DNA from: Myxococcales bacterium
Lineage (GTDB): Bacteria > Myxococcota_A > Polyangia > Palsa-1104
Reading direction: 5' to 3'
Length of the DNA stretch: 6,396 bases
NCBI GenBank assembly: GCA_023248835.1
Contig: JAHFDU010000235.1
Location: 1-6,396, forward strand
Part shown: positions 1 through 6,161 of the stretch, one piece after another
Numbering within the stretch: position 1 is the first letter of the stretch
Layout: every line of letters begins with the position of its first letter
Made by a program: the position numbers and the translations under genes
The notes under the pieces: model-generated
Told to the model about the DNA's origin: nothing
What the model saw: only the letters and a program-made list of their open reading frames with translations
The model's database searches: none

Positions 1-1247
1 TGCTTGAGCGCGGCGCCAGACCACTCTCCAGAGACAGCGTTGTGCCCCACCAACCGCTTCAGCTCGTGATGCAGCAGCATCGATTCAACCTCATAGGCGG
101 CGACAAAACGGCGAGGATTCGGATTGTCGGTCGGGCGCATATCGAATGGATGTCCAAGCCCAGGAAACTGCGGGTGATCGACGAGTAGAAACATCGACGT
201 ATGGAGTAGCCGATGGTAGGCGGAATTCTGTTCCGACTTCGATCGCGCCTCGACACCAACCGGAGTCTCTGAGAGAGCGTCGCGATCATACTCACCCGAA
301 GTGTCGGCCACCAGTCGATCGCCAACAAAACGTGACAGCACCAACTGTCTGAAGTAGAGCGTATCTCCGTCGGGCACGTCGTCATGAAACACCGCCAATG
401 CCACCGGGTCGGGCGGCCGTTGCGCAGACGAGGACGACGAATTCGAAGAGGAGTTGCCAGAGGATCCGGAAGACGAGCCCGAAGAATTATCCTTACCGTC
501 ACCGCCGCCGTTCTTTCCTTGACCCTTGCCGCCTTGGCCGTTCTGTTGGTCGCCCTTGTCGCCCTTTTCACCGTTGGTAAGCCCGAGGCCGTTGGTGTCC
601 ACTTCCGGGCGGATGTGACCCGAGCCAAAAAGCAAAAAGCCGGCGAGGCAAAGCAGTGCTAGCAGAGCATAGGTCGACAACAATTTTCTCGCCCGACTCA
701 TGCGCGTCAGCAGCAGCACCGCCAGAAAAACGCCGCCGGTACCCAATGCGATCAAAAGTGTCTCGGGATCCATCCCGCGCGACCAGGCCCAATCACTCAA
801 GAAACGCGGCTGGTGGATATTTTGGTGGCGATGGGCGGCAAAGCTGTGCGCTAAAATCGCCATCACTACAAGCAGTTCGAAGAGCGCAAAGCCGCGCTTG
901 CTCTCCGAGAGCGATCGCAGTGCTAGAACGACGCCAAACGCTGCGGTCCCGATCAAGAGCATCTGTCCCAAAACCAAAGTCGCCGTCGCGTCTAAAATCG
1001 CCAAGCTCACTACCAGCCGCGCTGCGAAGTGACCGATAAGAACCGTGACCAACGCCAGCATCACTGCTACAGACAGACGCACGCCGCGAGCACGCAGTGT
1101 TCGCGCCAGAACAAATCCGGCCACCAAGCCGATCATCCCCGACGCGATTCCGCTCGCGGTGGCTAGCGGAACCAAAAAAAACAGCGCAGCCGCGATCGAC
1201 AGCAGCATCTTGGCCACAAATAGCGGAGCCGTTTCGCGCGCGCTCAT
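1..1247 (-). CDS. TgpA-like transglutaminase-family membrane protein, 3' end beyond window
   Basis: This open frame gives 415 codons and leaves the window at base 1 without a stop. The N-terminal half is a membrane bundle with hydrophobic segments near residues 11-31, 34-52, 59-84, 89-110, 121-137, 164-182 and 188-208. A Gly/Lys/Ser-rich linker follows (about 226-276), then a soluble part containing 'DTLYFRQLVLSRFVGDRL' (295-312). That stretch resembles the 'YLR...F..YDG..W' region preceding the catalytic domain of TgpA-type transglutaminases. The Cys-His-Asp triad would lie to the left of the window and cannot be checked. The ATG at 1247-1245 overlaps the DUF58 stop as ATGA, with GGAG seven bases upstream, so the start is well supported. 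DUF58-transglutaminase gene pairs are a known arrangement, and the family is thought to act at the cell envelope; the substrate is unknown. Assignment relies on context, topology and the short pre-catalytic motif, so a catalytically inactive homologue remains possible. Confidence 0.72.
   Translation of the reverse strand, partial: MSARETAPLFVAKMLLSIAAALFFLVPLATASGIASGMIGLVAGFVLARTLRARGVRLSVAVMLALVTVLIGHFAARLVVSLAILDATATLVLGQMLLIGTAAFGVVLALRSLSESKRGFALFELLVVMAILAHSFAAHRHQNIHQPRFLSDWAWSRGMDPETLLIALGTGGVFLAVLLLTRMSRARKLLSTYALLALLCLAGFLLFGSGHIRPEVDTNGLGLTNGEKGDKGDQQNGQGGKGQGKNGGGDGKDNSSGSSSGSSGNSSSNSSSSSAQRPPDPVALAVFHDDVPDGDTLYFRQLVLSRFVGDRLVADTSGEYDRDALSETPVGVEARSKSEQNSAYHRLLHTSMFLLVDHPQFPGLGHPFDMRPTDNPNPRRFVAAYEVESMLLHHELKRLVGHNAVSGEWSGAALK
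420..572 (-). repeat. Low-complexity Gly/Lys then Ser-rich linker inside the TgpA-like gene
   Basis: Residues about 226-276 of the left-edge gene form a compositionally extreme linker. It begins with collagen-like GEKGDKGD, passes through Gly/Gln/Lys/Asn repeats, and ends in a tract made almost only of Ser, Gly and Asn. It separates the last visible membrane segment from the soluble domain, so it probably acts as a flexible extracytoplasmic tether. Such tracts often vary in length between strains. The frame continues with normal composition on both sides, so it is not a frameshift artefact. Confidence 0.75.
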
Positions 1248-2479
1248 GCCATCTCTCCGAGCTCGCGATGAATCACTTGCACTTTCATTCCGCACTGCCG
1301 CAGCTCCAACGTGAGTCGGGCAAGTCCATCCCAGTCGGTCGACGCGCCGTCCTTGCGAAACAGCATCTGCTTGAACTTTCGCTCGCCCTGCGGCAGGGCT
1401 CCGCTGACGCCAATCACGATCGTCGCCGGCACTGCGAGTCGAGAAGAAAATATTTCGACGCGAGAGCGCCAAGGACCATCGACCGGCGGCACAAAGATCA
1501 AACAAGACGAGACGCGATGGCTGCTCGCCAAGACATCGAGTGAACTTGCCTCTAGGCCCCGCTCTTTAGCCTTCACCGAATCGATGATCTGATCGATCGC
1601 CTCTCGCGGATCGCCGGTGGGTCGCTTGGCACCATCGGCACAAAACACAAATCCACTGCCGAACAGTCGCTTTTCCAAATAGAGCCGGGCGGCACTGCAG
1701 CTGTCTTCATCCGACTCGCCCGCGATCAAACAGGCGGAATTGATGGACGGATAGGCGAGCGCGCGCTCCGGCATGCGCACCAACAAACGACGGGTGCGCG
1801 CAAAAGTTTTCCACAGCACGTGATGCAGCGGGTCGCCCGGTCCGTAGGCGCGCATCTCCACCAAATCTCCCTCGGGCTCCCCCGCCGGATGGGAAAACAG
1901 GTCACCCTGCGCTTGACTCACTGGCAGCGGAGCAGATGCACTCGCCAAGGCAGGCACGATTCTGAGCGCCGTATTCCAAGTCACCGAGAAAGAGATCGCC
2001 GCCAGTCCAAACACGTCGGCCACCGAAAAGCAGCGCACCACCTTTACCGCTCGCGCTCGCTTTCGCGGCGTGACTCGCTCGCAGCACCACGGCCCCGACG
2101 AAACCAACTCCACTTGTACACTCGCGGGCTGGTCCCATAGGAGATCGACTTCGATGAGCGGCAACGAGCGCAAGCGCGGCAAACGAAACGAAGTATCGGT
2201 CGAGCTCTCCGCCTCCAAAGTTTCGGGAAGACCGCTCGGCAAGCGGCGCAGCTGTCGCCACAGCAGCGCGGTCGTCAGCACGACAAACAACGTGCAGGCG
2301 GCAAGCAGGCCGAGCGCCAACAGCGCCGCCGCATAGAGCAGGTAGTCGCTGTTCGACTTGGCGAAGGCCAACGCGACAAAGGCGCTGCCAAGACCCAGCA
2401 CCAGACCCGGCAGGGTGACCGGAATGACTCGGCCGACGCGCCAGATTCGCCGCCCGATTCTCGCCTTCCATTGCGCCAA
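1244..2479 (-). CDS. DUF58 domain-containing membrane protein
   Basis: This 411-residue protein has two N-terminal membrane segments (about 19-40 and 47-74) and a DUF58 region after them. 'DVFGLA' (155-160) matches the usual DPFGL element. 'MRAYGPGDPLHHVLWKTFAR' (209-228) is the family signature (Y..GD....I.WK..AR), and the C-terminal part has the alternating helix-strand pattern of a VWA-like fold. DUF58 proteins usually sit between a MoxR ATPase and a transglutaminase-like protein and are believed to act in a membrane-associated assembly or maturation machine. Here the TgpA-like partner follows directly, but no MoxR gene precedes it. The predicted start is TTG, with an in-frame TAG twelve codons upstream, no in-frame ATG or GTG between, and no clear Shine-Dalgarno sequence. 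The classical DxSxS metal-site motif expected near residues 247-260 is not evident ('LIAGESDEDS'). Family is confident; exact start and function are not. Confidence 0.88.
   Translation of the reverse strand: MAQWKARIGRRIWRVGRVIPVTLPGLVLGLGSAFVALAFAKSNSDYLLYAAALLALGLLAACTLFVVLTTALLWRQLRRLPSGLPETLEAESSTDTSFRLPRLRSLPLIEVDLLWDQPASVQVELVSSGPWCCERVTPRKRARAVKVVRCFSVADVFGLAAISFSVTWNTALRIVPALASASAPLPVSQAQGDLFSHPAGEPEGDLVEMRAYGPGDPLHHVLWKTFARTRRLLVRMPERALAYPSINSACLIAGESDEDSCSAARLYLEKRLFGSGFVFCADGAKRPTGDPREAIDQIIDSVKAKERGLEASSLDVLASSHRVSSCLIFVPPVDGPWRSRVEIFSSRLAVPATIVIGVSGALPQGERKFKQMLFRKDGASTDWDGLARLTLELRQCGMKVQVIHRELGEMA
1245..1258 (-). promoter_or_regulatory. Ribosome binding site and ATGA stop-start overlap (translational coupling)
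   Basis: On the minus strand GGAGAG (1258-1253) lies inside the last codons of the DUF58 gene. Its GGAG core ends seven bases before the ATG of the next gene. The TGA of DUF58 (1246-1244) and that ATG (1247-1245) share bases as ATGA. This fixes the downstream start and implies co-transcription with coupled translation. Confidence 0.8.
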
Positions 2480-2617
2480 GGCCAGAATCTTGCCATTGAG
2501 CGAACCGCTACGCTATCTTCCATCAGTCACGCTGACTTTATCGATGCGGCTCGTTCACGCCGAGAAAGCCGTGCGACAATCTGCACCAGCACGAATCAGC
2601 TATCGGAAACCATACCG

Positions 2618-2641
2618 ATGCTGTATACCGCCGCGGTATGA
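2618..2641 (+). other. Possible 7-codon leader ORF overlapping the lipoprotein start
   Basis: ATG at 2618-2620 opens a seven-codon frame (MLYTAAV). Its TGA (2639-2641) overlaps the lipoprotein ATG (2638-2640) as ATGA. A weak GGAAA (2605-2609) lies eight bases upstream of it. The lipoprotein ATG itself has no recognisable Shine-Dalgarno sequence, so reinitiation from this mini-ORF is a plausible entry route. An ORF this short can arise by chance, so the call is tentative. Confidence 0.3.
2625..2639. promoter_or_regulatory. Perfect 15-bp inverted repeat reaching into the start codon
   Basis: ATACCGC-C-GCGGTAT is a perfect palindrome around one central base, and its right arm covers the first two bases of the lipoprotein ATG. 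A further ATACCG half-site lies at 2612-2617, 13 bp upstream of the same hexamer in the left arm. As DNA it could be an operator. As RNA it could form a six-pair stem with a CCG loop that hides the start codon. Either role is inference. Confidence 0.4.
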
Positions 2642-4830
2642 CAGAAAACATTTCTTTGCTGCTCACAGGATTGTTCCTTTTCGGCGCTTGCGACAAGCTG
2701 AAGCGCGGCGGACTGGGTGATCACCCGGTCGATGCCGGCGGCCAGATCGCCTGCGACGATGGTGCGGCCACGTGCTCGTCGGGGTGGCGCTGTCTACAAG
2801 GAAATTGCGTTGAAGACAGCGGCCCTTGTCACCGCAACAACGAATGCGAAAATGACAGCTACTGCTACTGCGCTCCCGGCGCCGCTAACTGCCTCGGTGG
2901 CTTCTGCATTCCATACGGAACTGGTCCGGGCCGGCCGACCTTCGATCCTGGTTGCAACTCGGCTGACCCTGCGTTCCCGACGAGTGAGTTCATGCCGCCA
3001 GTGATCAGCTGTCAGTGGCTGGCACCAGGAGGCGCTATTGTTACAGTGCCGCTGGTGATCGATCTCGACGGCGATGGCAAATCGGAAGTGGTGTTTTTTG
3101 AGACTGTTAGAGAGAGCGCATTGCACGACGTTTTTCACGCCATTCACAGCGACTGCAGCGAGTACTTCAGCATACAGCTAAGTGGAAATTTGAATTTTGC
3201 CAATCATTCTCTCGCTGCCGCCGATCTCGACGGTGACGGTGTTCCCGAACTCATCGCGCTGCTCGGCAACGAACCAGGCCACCCAACCATTTCGACCTTC
3301 GTGACGGTGTTCGACAACCATGGCAAACAATTGGCCCAGGCGGACTCGCCGTATTTTGTCGATTTCGATGGCGCTGACGCGTCGGCCCCCGCGGTCGCCG
3401 ACATCGACGGGGATGGCGTGCCAGAGATTGTGGCCTCAGCGCAAGTGCTGCGCTACAAGAAGGGTCAGGGACATCTGCAACAGCTTTGGAATAACCCGCC
3501 GAGGTCTAACCAATTTTTCCCCTCCTGGGGCGAGACTATGTCGCTGTTCGCCGATCTGGATGGCGATGGAAAACAGGAAGTGGTCACTGGGAAAATGGTC
3601 TACGACGGACTGACCGGCGCCGACAAGACGCCCAGTGAGCTGCACATCGGTGGCGTCTCCGTCCTTCCCCAGGTTGCCGATTTCAACGGCGACAGCAAGC
3701 CCGACATCTTGCTGGTAGGCTTATCTGGTGATGAACTGCACGTGAAGATCGTCGACTACACCAACAACAAAGTCATTTTTGGCCAATACACTCAGAGCGT
3801 TACATACCCCAGCCCGGCTGTCGTCGCCGATTTTGACAGCGATGGGGTACCTGATTTTGGTCTGTCTACTGCGGAATTCTTCTTCGCATATTCGCTCAAG
3901 TGTATTGCGAGCAACAAGCCGGCCGACTGTCTCGGTAGCGTTCCGGGCGTCTTATGGCAGCGCGACACTGGCGCCCTCGTTCTCGGCGGTCCGTCGGCGT
4001 TCGATTTCAACGGCGACGGTCAGGTGGAGTTGGTCGAACACGACCGATGTTGGCTGCGAGCGATGAATGGGGCGGACGGGAAAACGGTGTTTGCATCGCC
4101 GCTTGGGGGTACCGGCGCGATACCGGTCGTGGCTGATGTTGACAACGATGGCCACGCCGATCTTGTTGTGGCAGGGGGCGGCTCACGCACCTTAGCTGGT
4201 GCTCCAGACCCAGTCCCTTGCCCTGCCGAAGTGCCGGGCGGCTCGCTGTCAAACGCCAGGTCTCCGACGGGCGTTTTCATTCTCAAAGACCCGCTCAATC
4301 GGTGGATGCCAGCTCGATCGATTTGGAATCAGCACACCTATCACGTCACCAACATCAACGACGATGGCACCGTGCCTAAGCGGGAGACGCCCAATTGGTC
4401 GAGCTCCAACAATTTTCGCCAGCAGAGCGGCGGAACTGTTGCGATGGGGAAAGCCGATTTTACCGCTCGAACCGCTGCAGTTCCGACCGATCCCGATAGC
4501 ACGTGCACGCAGGACGCCGGTTTGCGCGCCGAGCTATGCAACCGAGGCGGTGTGGCCAGCGCCGCAGGCGTGGCAGGCACATTTTACGATGGCGATCCGA
4601 GGATCGCGGGGAGTCACGTTCTCTGTTCAGCGAACACCACCAAGGTGCTTTCTTCAGGTGAGTGCGAGGAGATTTCGTGTCAGTGGATAAACCCTTCGCA
4701 GAGTTCGATCCCTGTGTGGTTCCGCGCCAACGACCGCGGTGACGGAACAAGCGTGCCGGCGGAATGTGACAGCGAAAATAATTTATTGATCGAGACGATT
4801 CTGCCCTGCGTCACCCGTGGCCCCGGATAA
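2638..4830 (+). CDS. FG-GAP/VCBS repeat lipoprotein with CARDB-like C-terminus
   Basis: This is a 730-residue probable lipoprotein. A hydrophobic N-terminus ends in 'LFLFGAC', placing the candidate lipidated Cys at 18. A Cys-rich segment (about 39-90) follows, then eight FG-GAP/VCBS calcium-loop motifs of D.DGDG...E type starting at residues 142, 196, 255, 306, 348, 398, 456 and 500. Their spacing of 42-59 residues suits an integrin-alpha-like seven- or eight-bladed beta-propeller. After it comes 'RSIWNQHTYHVTNINDDG' (560-577), a motif I associate with myxobacterial VCBS proteins. The tail (about 606-724) resembles a CARDB/Ig-like domain ending 'ECDSENN'. The protein is probably surface-exposed and calcium-binding; its ligand is unknown. 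The signal peptide is odd: no Lys or Arg precedes the hydrophobic core, and Phe occupies lipobox position -3. The frame stays open upstream as far as an in-frame TGA at 2533-2535, but offers only a CTG (2581) as an alternative start. No clear terminator hairpin follows. Confidence 0.88.
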   Translation: MTENISLLLTGLFLFGACDKLKRGGLGDHPVDAGGQIACDDGAATCSSGWRCLQGNCVEDSGPCHRNNECENDSYCYCAPGAANCLGGFCIPYGTGPGRPTFDPGCNSADPAFPTSEFMPPVISCQWLAPGGAIVTVPLVIDLDGDGKSEVVFFETVRESALHDVFHAIHSDCSEYFSIQLSGNLNFANHSLAAADLDGDGVPELIALLGNEPGHPTISTFVTVFDNHGKQLAQADSPYFVDFDGADASAPAVADIDGDGVPEIVASAQVLRYKKGQGHLQQLWNNPPRSNQFFPSWGETMSLFADLDGDGKQEVVTGKMVYDGLTGADKTPSELHIGGVSVLPQVADFNGDSKPDILLVGLSGDELHVKIVDYTNNKVIFGQYTQSVTYPSPAVVADFDSDGVPDFGLSTAEFFFAYSLKCIASNKPADCLGSVPGVLWQRDTGALVLGGPSAFDFNGDGQVELVEHDRCWLRAMNGADGKTVFASPLGGTGAIPVVADVDNDGHADLVVAGGGSRTLAGAPDPVPCPAEVPGGSLSNARSPTGVFILKDPLNRWMPARSIWNQHTYHVTNINDDGTVPKRETPNWSSSNNFRQQSGGTVAMGKADFTARTAAVPTDPDSTCTQDAGLRAELCNRGGVASAAGVAGTFYDGDPRIAGSHVLCSANTTKVLSSGECEEISCQWINPSQSSIPVWFRANDRGDGTSVPAECDSENNLLIETILPCVTRGPG

Positions 4831-4865
4831 CAATCTCATGAGCAAAGTCATAGGTTGCACCCCGT

Positions 4866-5996
4866 CTACACCAAATTCAGCTCGCGGCAGAATTGCTCGA
4901 ACGGCAAGATGCGTCCCTGCTCCGGCGCGCCGTCGATACGTTGCCCGAGGTGAACTTGGTAAAAACGCGGGATGGGCGTGCGAGCGCGAAAGTAAGAAAT
5001 CGCAGGGGACAATGCGCGATCGCCGCTTTTGCATTCAACCGCGAATTGCGGACGCCCGTCTTTGAGCACGACAAAATCAATTTCGCGCTTGTCGGTGTCG
5101 CGCACGAACCGCAGCTCCATGCGAAACCCTTCGGTGTCCCTTTGAAAATGGCAATATTTGAGCAGATGCGAAGCGACAAGATTTTCGAATCGCGCGCCAC
5201 CTTCGGGCGCCTGCGACCAGTCCCAGAAATAGAGTTTTTGCTCCTTCTTGACCGCCCGAATACGCGCGCTGCCAAAGGGAGGAATGCGAAAACAGACATA
5301 CAGATTCTCGAGAATGACGATCCAGCGCTCCACCGATTCATGCGCGACAGCGAGCAGTTCGCGCAAACTTTTTACCGACAGCGGGCTGCCGACGCGCTCT
5401 GGCAAGGCGGAGAGCAAGAGCTCAATCAGACTGATCTCGCGCACGTGCTCAAGATCGCGCAAGTCTTCGTATACGACTCGCTCGAGCCGCTCCGCTTGCC
5501 AACGACGCCAAAAACGCTCCTCGCCGCGAAAAAGCGGCTCCGGAAATCCTCCGAATTTTAGCAGTTGGTAAAGGCCCTTCTTGCCGCCACCGAGCTCAGA
5601 TAGTGTGAACGGATGCAGACGGTAGTAGTGGTAACGGCCCTGCAGCGAATCGCCTCCTTTGCGATAATGATCGAGCCGCGCCGACCCGGTGACGAGAAAC
5701 TGGCGCCTGGCTTTTTCGGTGTCGTAGAAGCCCTTGAGCAGGTTGCGCCAACGCGCAAACTTGTGGATCTCATCGAACACCAGCAACGGTCCATCGGGGA
5801 GCTCGCCACGAAGCAGCGACGGCCGATTTTTCACCGCGTCCCAGTTGATGTAAGCCGGGTTGTCTGCGCCGGGTGGCTTGAGGAACGAAATTGCCAATGT
5901 GGTCTTGCCAACTTGGCGCGGTCCGCCAATGAACACCATTTTGTGTTCGTCGAGATCGCCGGCAATTGCGGACGTCAGGTAGCGCGCATCATCCAT
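4866..5996 (-). CDS. AAA_14/DUF4143 family ATPase
   Basis: This intact 376-residue protein has the two-part layout and usual length of the AAA_14-DUF4143 family. The N-terminal P-loop domain carries Walker A 'GPRQVGKTT' (25-33), Walker B 'LLVFDEIHK' (71-79) and the sensor-like 'FLVTGSARLD' (100-109). 'RYHYYRLHPFTLSEL' (121-135) and 'FGGFPEPL' (148-155) are hallmark segments linking to DUF4143. The C-terminal domain contains 'EIDFVV' (305-310) and 'VECKSG' (320-325), an arrangement like a PD-(D/E)XK nuclease fold with D307, E321 and K323 as candidate catalytic residues. Members are widespread, often solitary and patchily distributed; their cellular role is largely unknown, with mobile or stress-linked functions proposed. 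It converges on the VCBS gene with a 35-bp gap and has no operon partner. All ATPase motifs look intact. The start at 5996 is supported by a promoter just upstream, though no Shine-Dalgarno sequence is seen. Confidence 0.92.
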   Translation of the reverse strand: MDDARYLTSAIAGDLDEHKMVFIGGPRQVGKTTLAISFLKPPGADNPAYINWDAVKNRPSLLRGELPDGPLLVFDEIHKFARWRNLLKGFYDTEKARRQFLVTGSARLDHYRKGGDSLQGRYHYYRLHPFTLSELGGGKKGLYQLLKFGGFPEPLFRGEERFWRRWQAERLERVVYEDLRDLEHVREISLIELLLSALPERVGSPLSVKSLRELLAVAHESVERWIVILENLYVCFRIPPFGSARIRAVKKEQKLYFWDWSQAPEGGARFENLVASHLLKYCHFQRDTEGFRMELRFVRDTDKREIDFVVLKDGRPQFAVECKSGDRALSPAISYFRARTPIPRFYQVHLGQRIDGAPEQGRILPFEQFCRELNLV

Positions 5997-6007
5997 TAGT
6001 AAACTCG

Positions 6008-6035
6008 AGTATACACGACTTTATTCATGAGTAAA
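6008..6035 (-). promoter_or_regulatory. Predicted sigma-70-like promoter of the ATPase gene
   Basis: Reading the minus strand, a -35-like TTTACT (6035-6030) is followed by a 16-bp spacer and a strong -10 TATACT (6013-6008). Transcription would begin near 6001-6003, only about five bases before the ATG at 5996-5994. The message would therefore be leaderless or nearly so, consistent with the missing Shine-Dalgarno sequence. Read by eye, with no scoring. Confidence 0.5.
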
Positions 6036-6037
6036 GT
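6018..6037. promoter_or_regulatory. 20-bp near-palindrome over the ATPase -35 box (candidate operator)
   Basis: The arms ACTTTATTCA and TGAGTAAAGT pair at nine of ten positions, the exception being 6024/6031. The right arm contains the predicted -35 hexamer. Related AGTAA[A/C] units occur at 5998-6003 and 6035-6040, with the inverse GTTACT at 6052-6057. Position and symmetry suggest a dimeric repressor site, possibly serving both divergent genes. The binding protein is unknown. Confidence 0.45.
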
Positions 6038-6134
6038 AACACGATGGCGACGTTACTAACAGGCATCAATACCATACAAAAGCATCGCTTGACAGCGTCG
6101 GTAGGGCTGTGCGACGAAGCGCCAACTAGCAGTT

Positions 6135-6149
6135 AGGAATTGTAGTTTG
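6135..6149 (+). promoter_or_regulatory. AGGA ribosome binding site pointing to an alternative TTG start
   Basis: AGGA (6135-6138) lies eight bases before an in-frame TTG (6147-6149), five codons upstream of the ATG at 6162. No comparable site precedes that ATG at a suitable distance. This favours TTG as the true start of the right-edge gene, although the ATG gives a perfectly good signal peptide. Confidence 0.4.
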
Positions 6150-6161
6150 ACCACTTGCACT

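Noticed and set aside
59..628. Minus-strand open frame of 189 codons, very Arg-rich
   Set aside because: It overlaps the TgpA-like gene in another frame on the same strand. The composition (Arg, Thr, Ser runs, no domain) is that of a shadow, while the chosen frame gives membrane helices and continues unbroken from the ATGA overlap.
1902..2471. Minus-strand open frame of 189 codons inside the DUF58 gene
   Set aside because: Ala/Arg/Gly-rich shadow of the DUF58 frame. It contains no recognisable motif and ends inside the real gene.
2554..2580. TTCACG...GACAAT as promoter of the VCBS gene
   Set aside because: The spacer is only 15 bp and both hexamers are weak matches. Too little to call.
4199..4690. 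Plus-strand open frame of 163 codons within the VCBS gene
   Set aside because: Frame-shifted shadow: the VCBS frame here carries the WNQHTYH motif and CARDB-like tail without interruption.
4831..4865. Possible bidirectional terminator between the convergent VCBS and ATPase genes
   Set aside because: No GC-rich stem with a T-tract is visible in the 35 bp; only the short palindrome TCATGA occurs.
4893..5561. Plus-strand open frame of 222 codons antisense to the ATPase
   Set aside because: The opposite strand encodes clear Walker A, Walker B and DUF4143 motifs in one intact frame. The antisense product has no domain-like features and no ribosome binding site.
6027..6059. Ten-codon ORF (MSKVTRWRRY) in the spacer before the secreted protein
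   Set aside because: No ribosome binding site, far from the next gene, and its start lies inside the near-palindrome. Probably chance.
4866..6060. The ATPase as part of a defence or mobile island
   Set aside because: No transposase, integrase, att repeat, partner toxin or restriction gene is visible nearby, so an island cannot be claimed from this window.
6089..6094. Perfect TTGACA hexamer on the plus strand as -35 of the secreted-protein gene
   Set aside because: No convincing -10 hexamer occurs 15-19 bp downstream (the sequence there is GC-rich, around CGACGA), so a promoter could not be supported.
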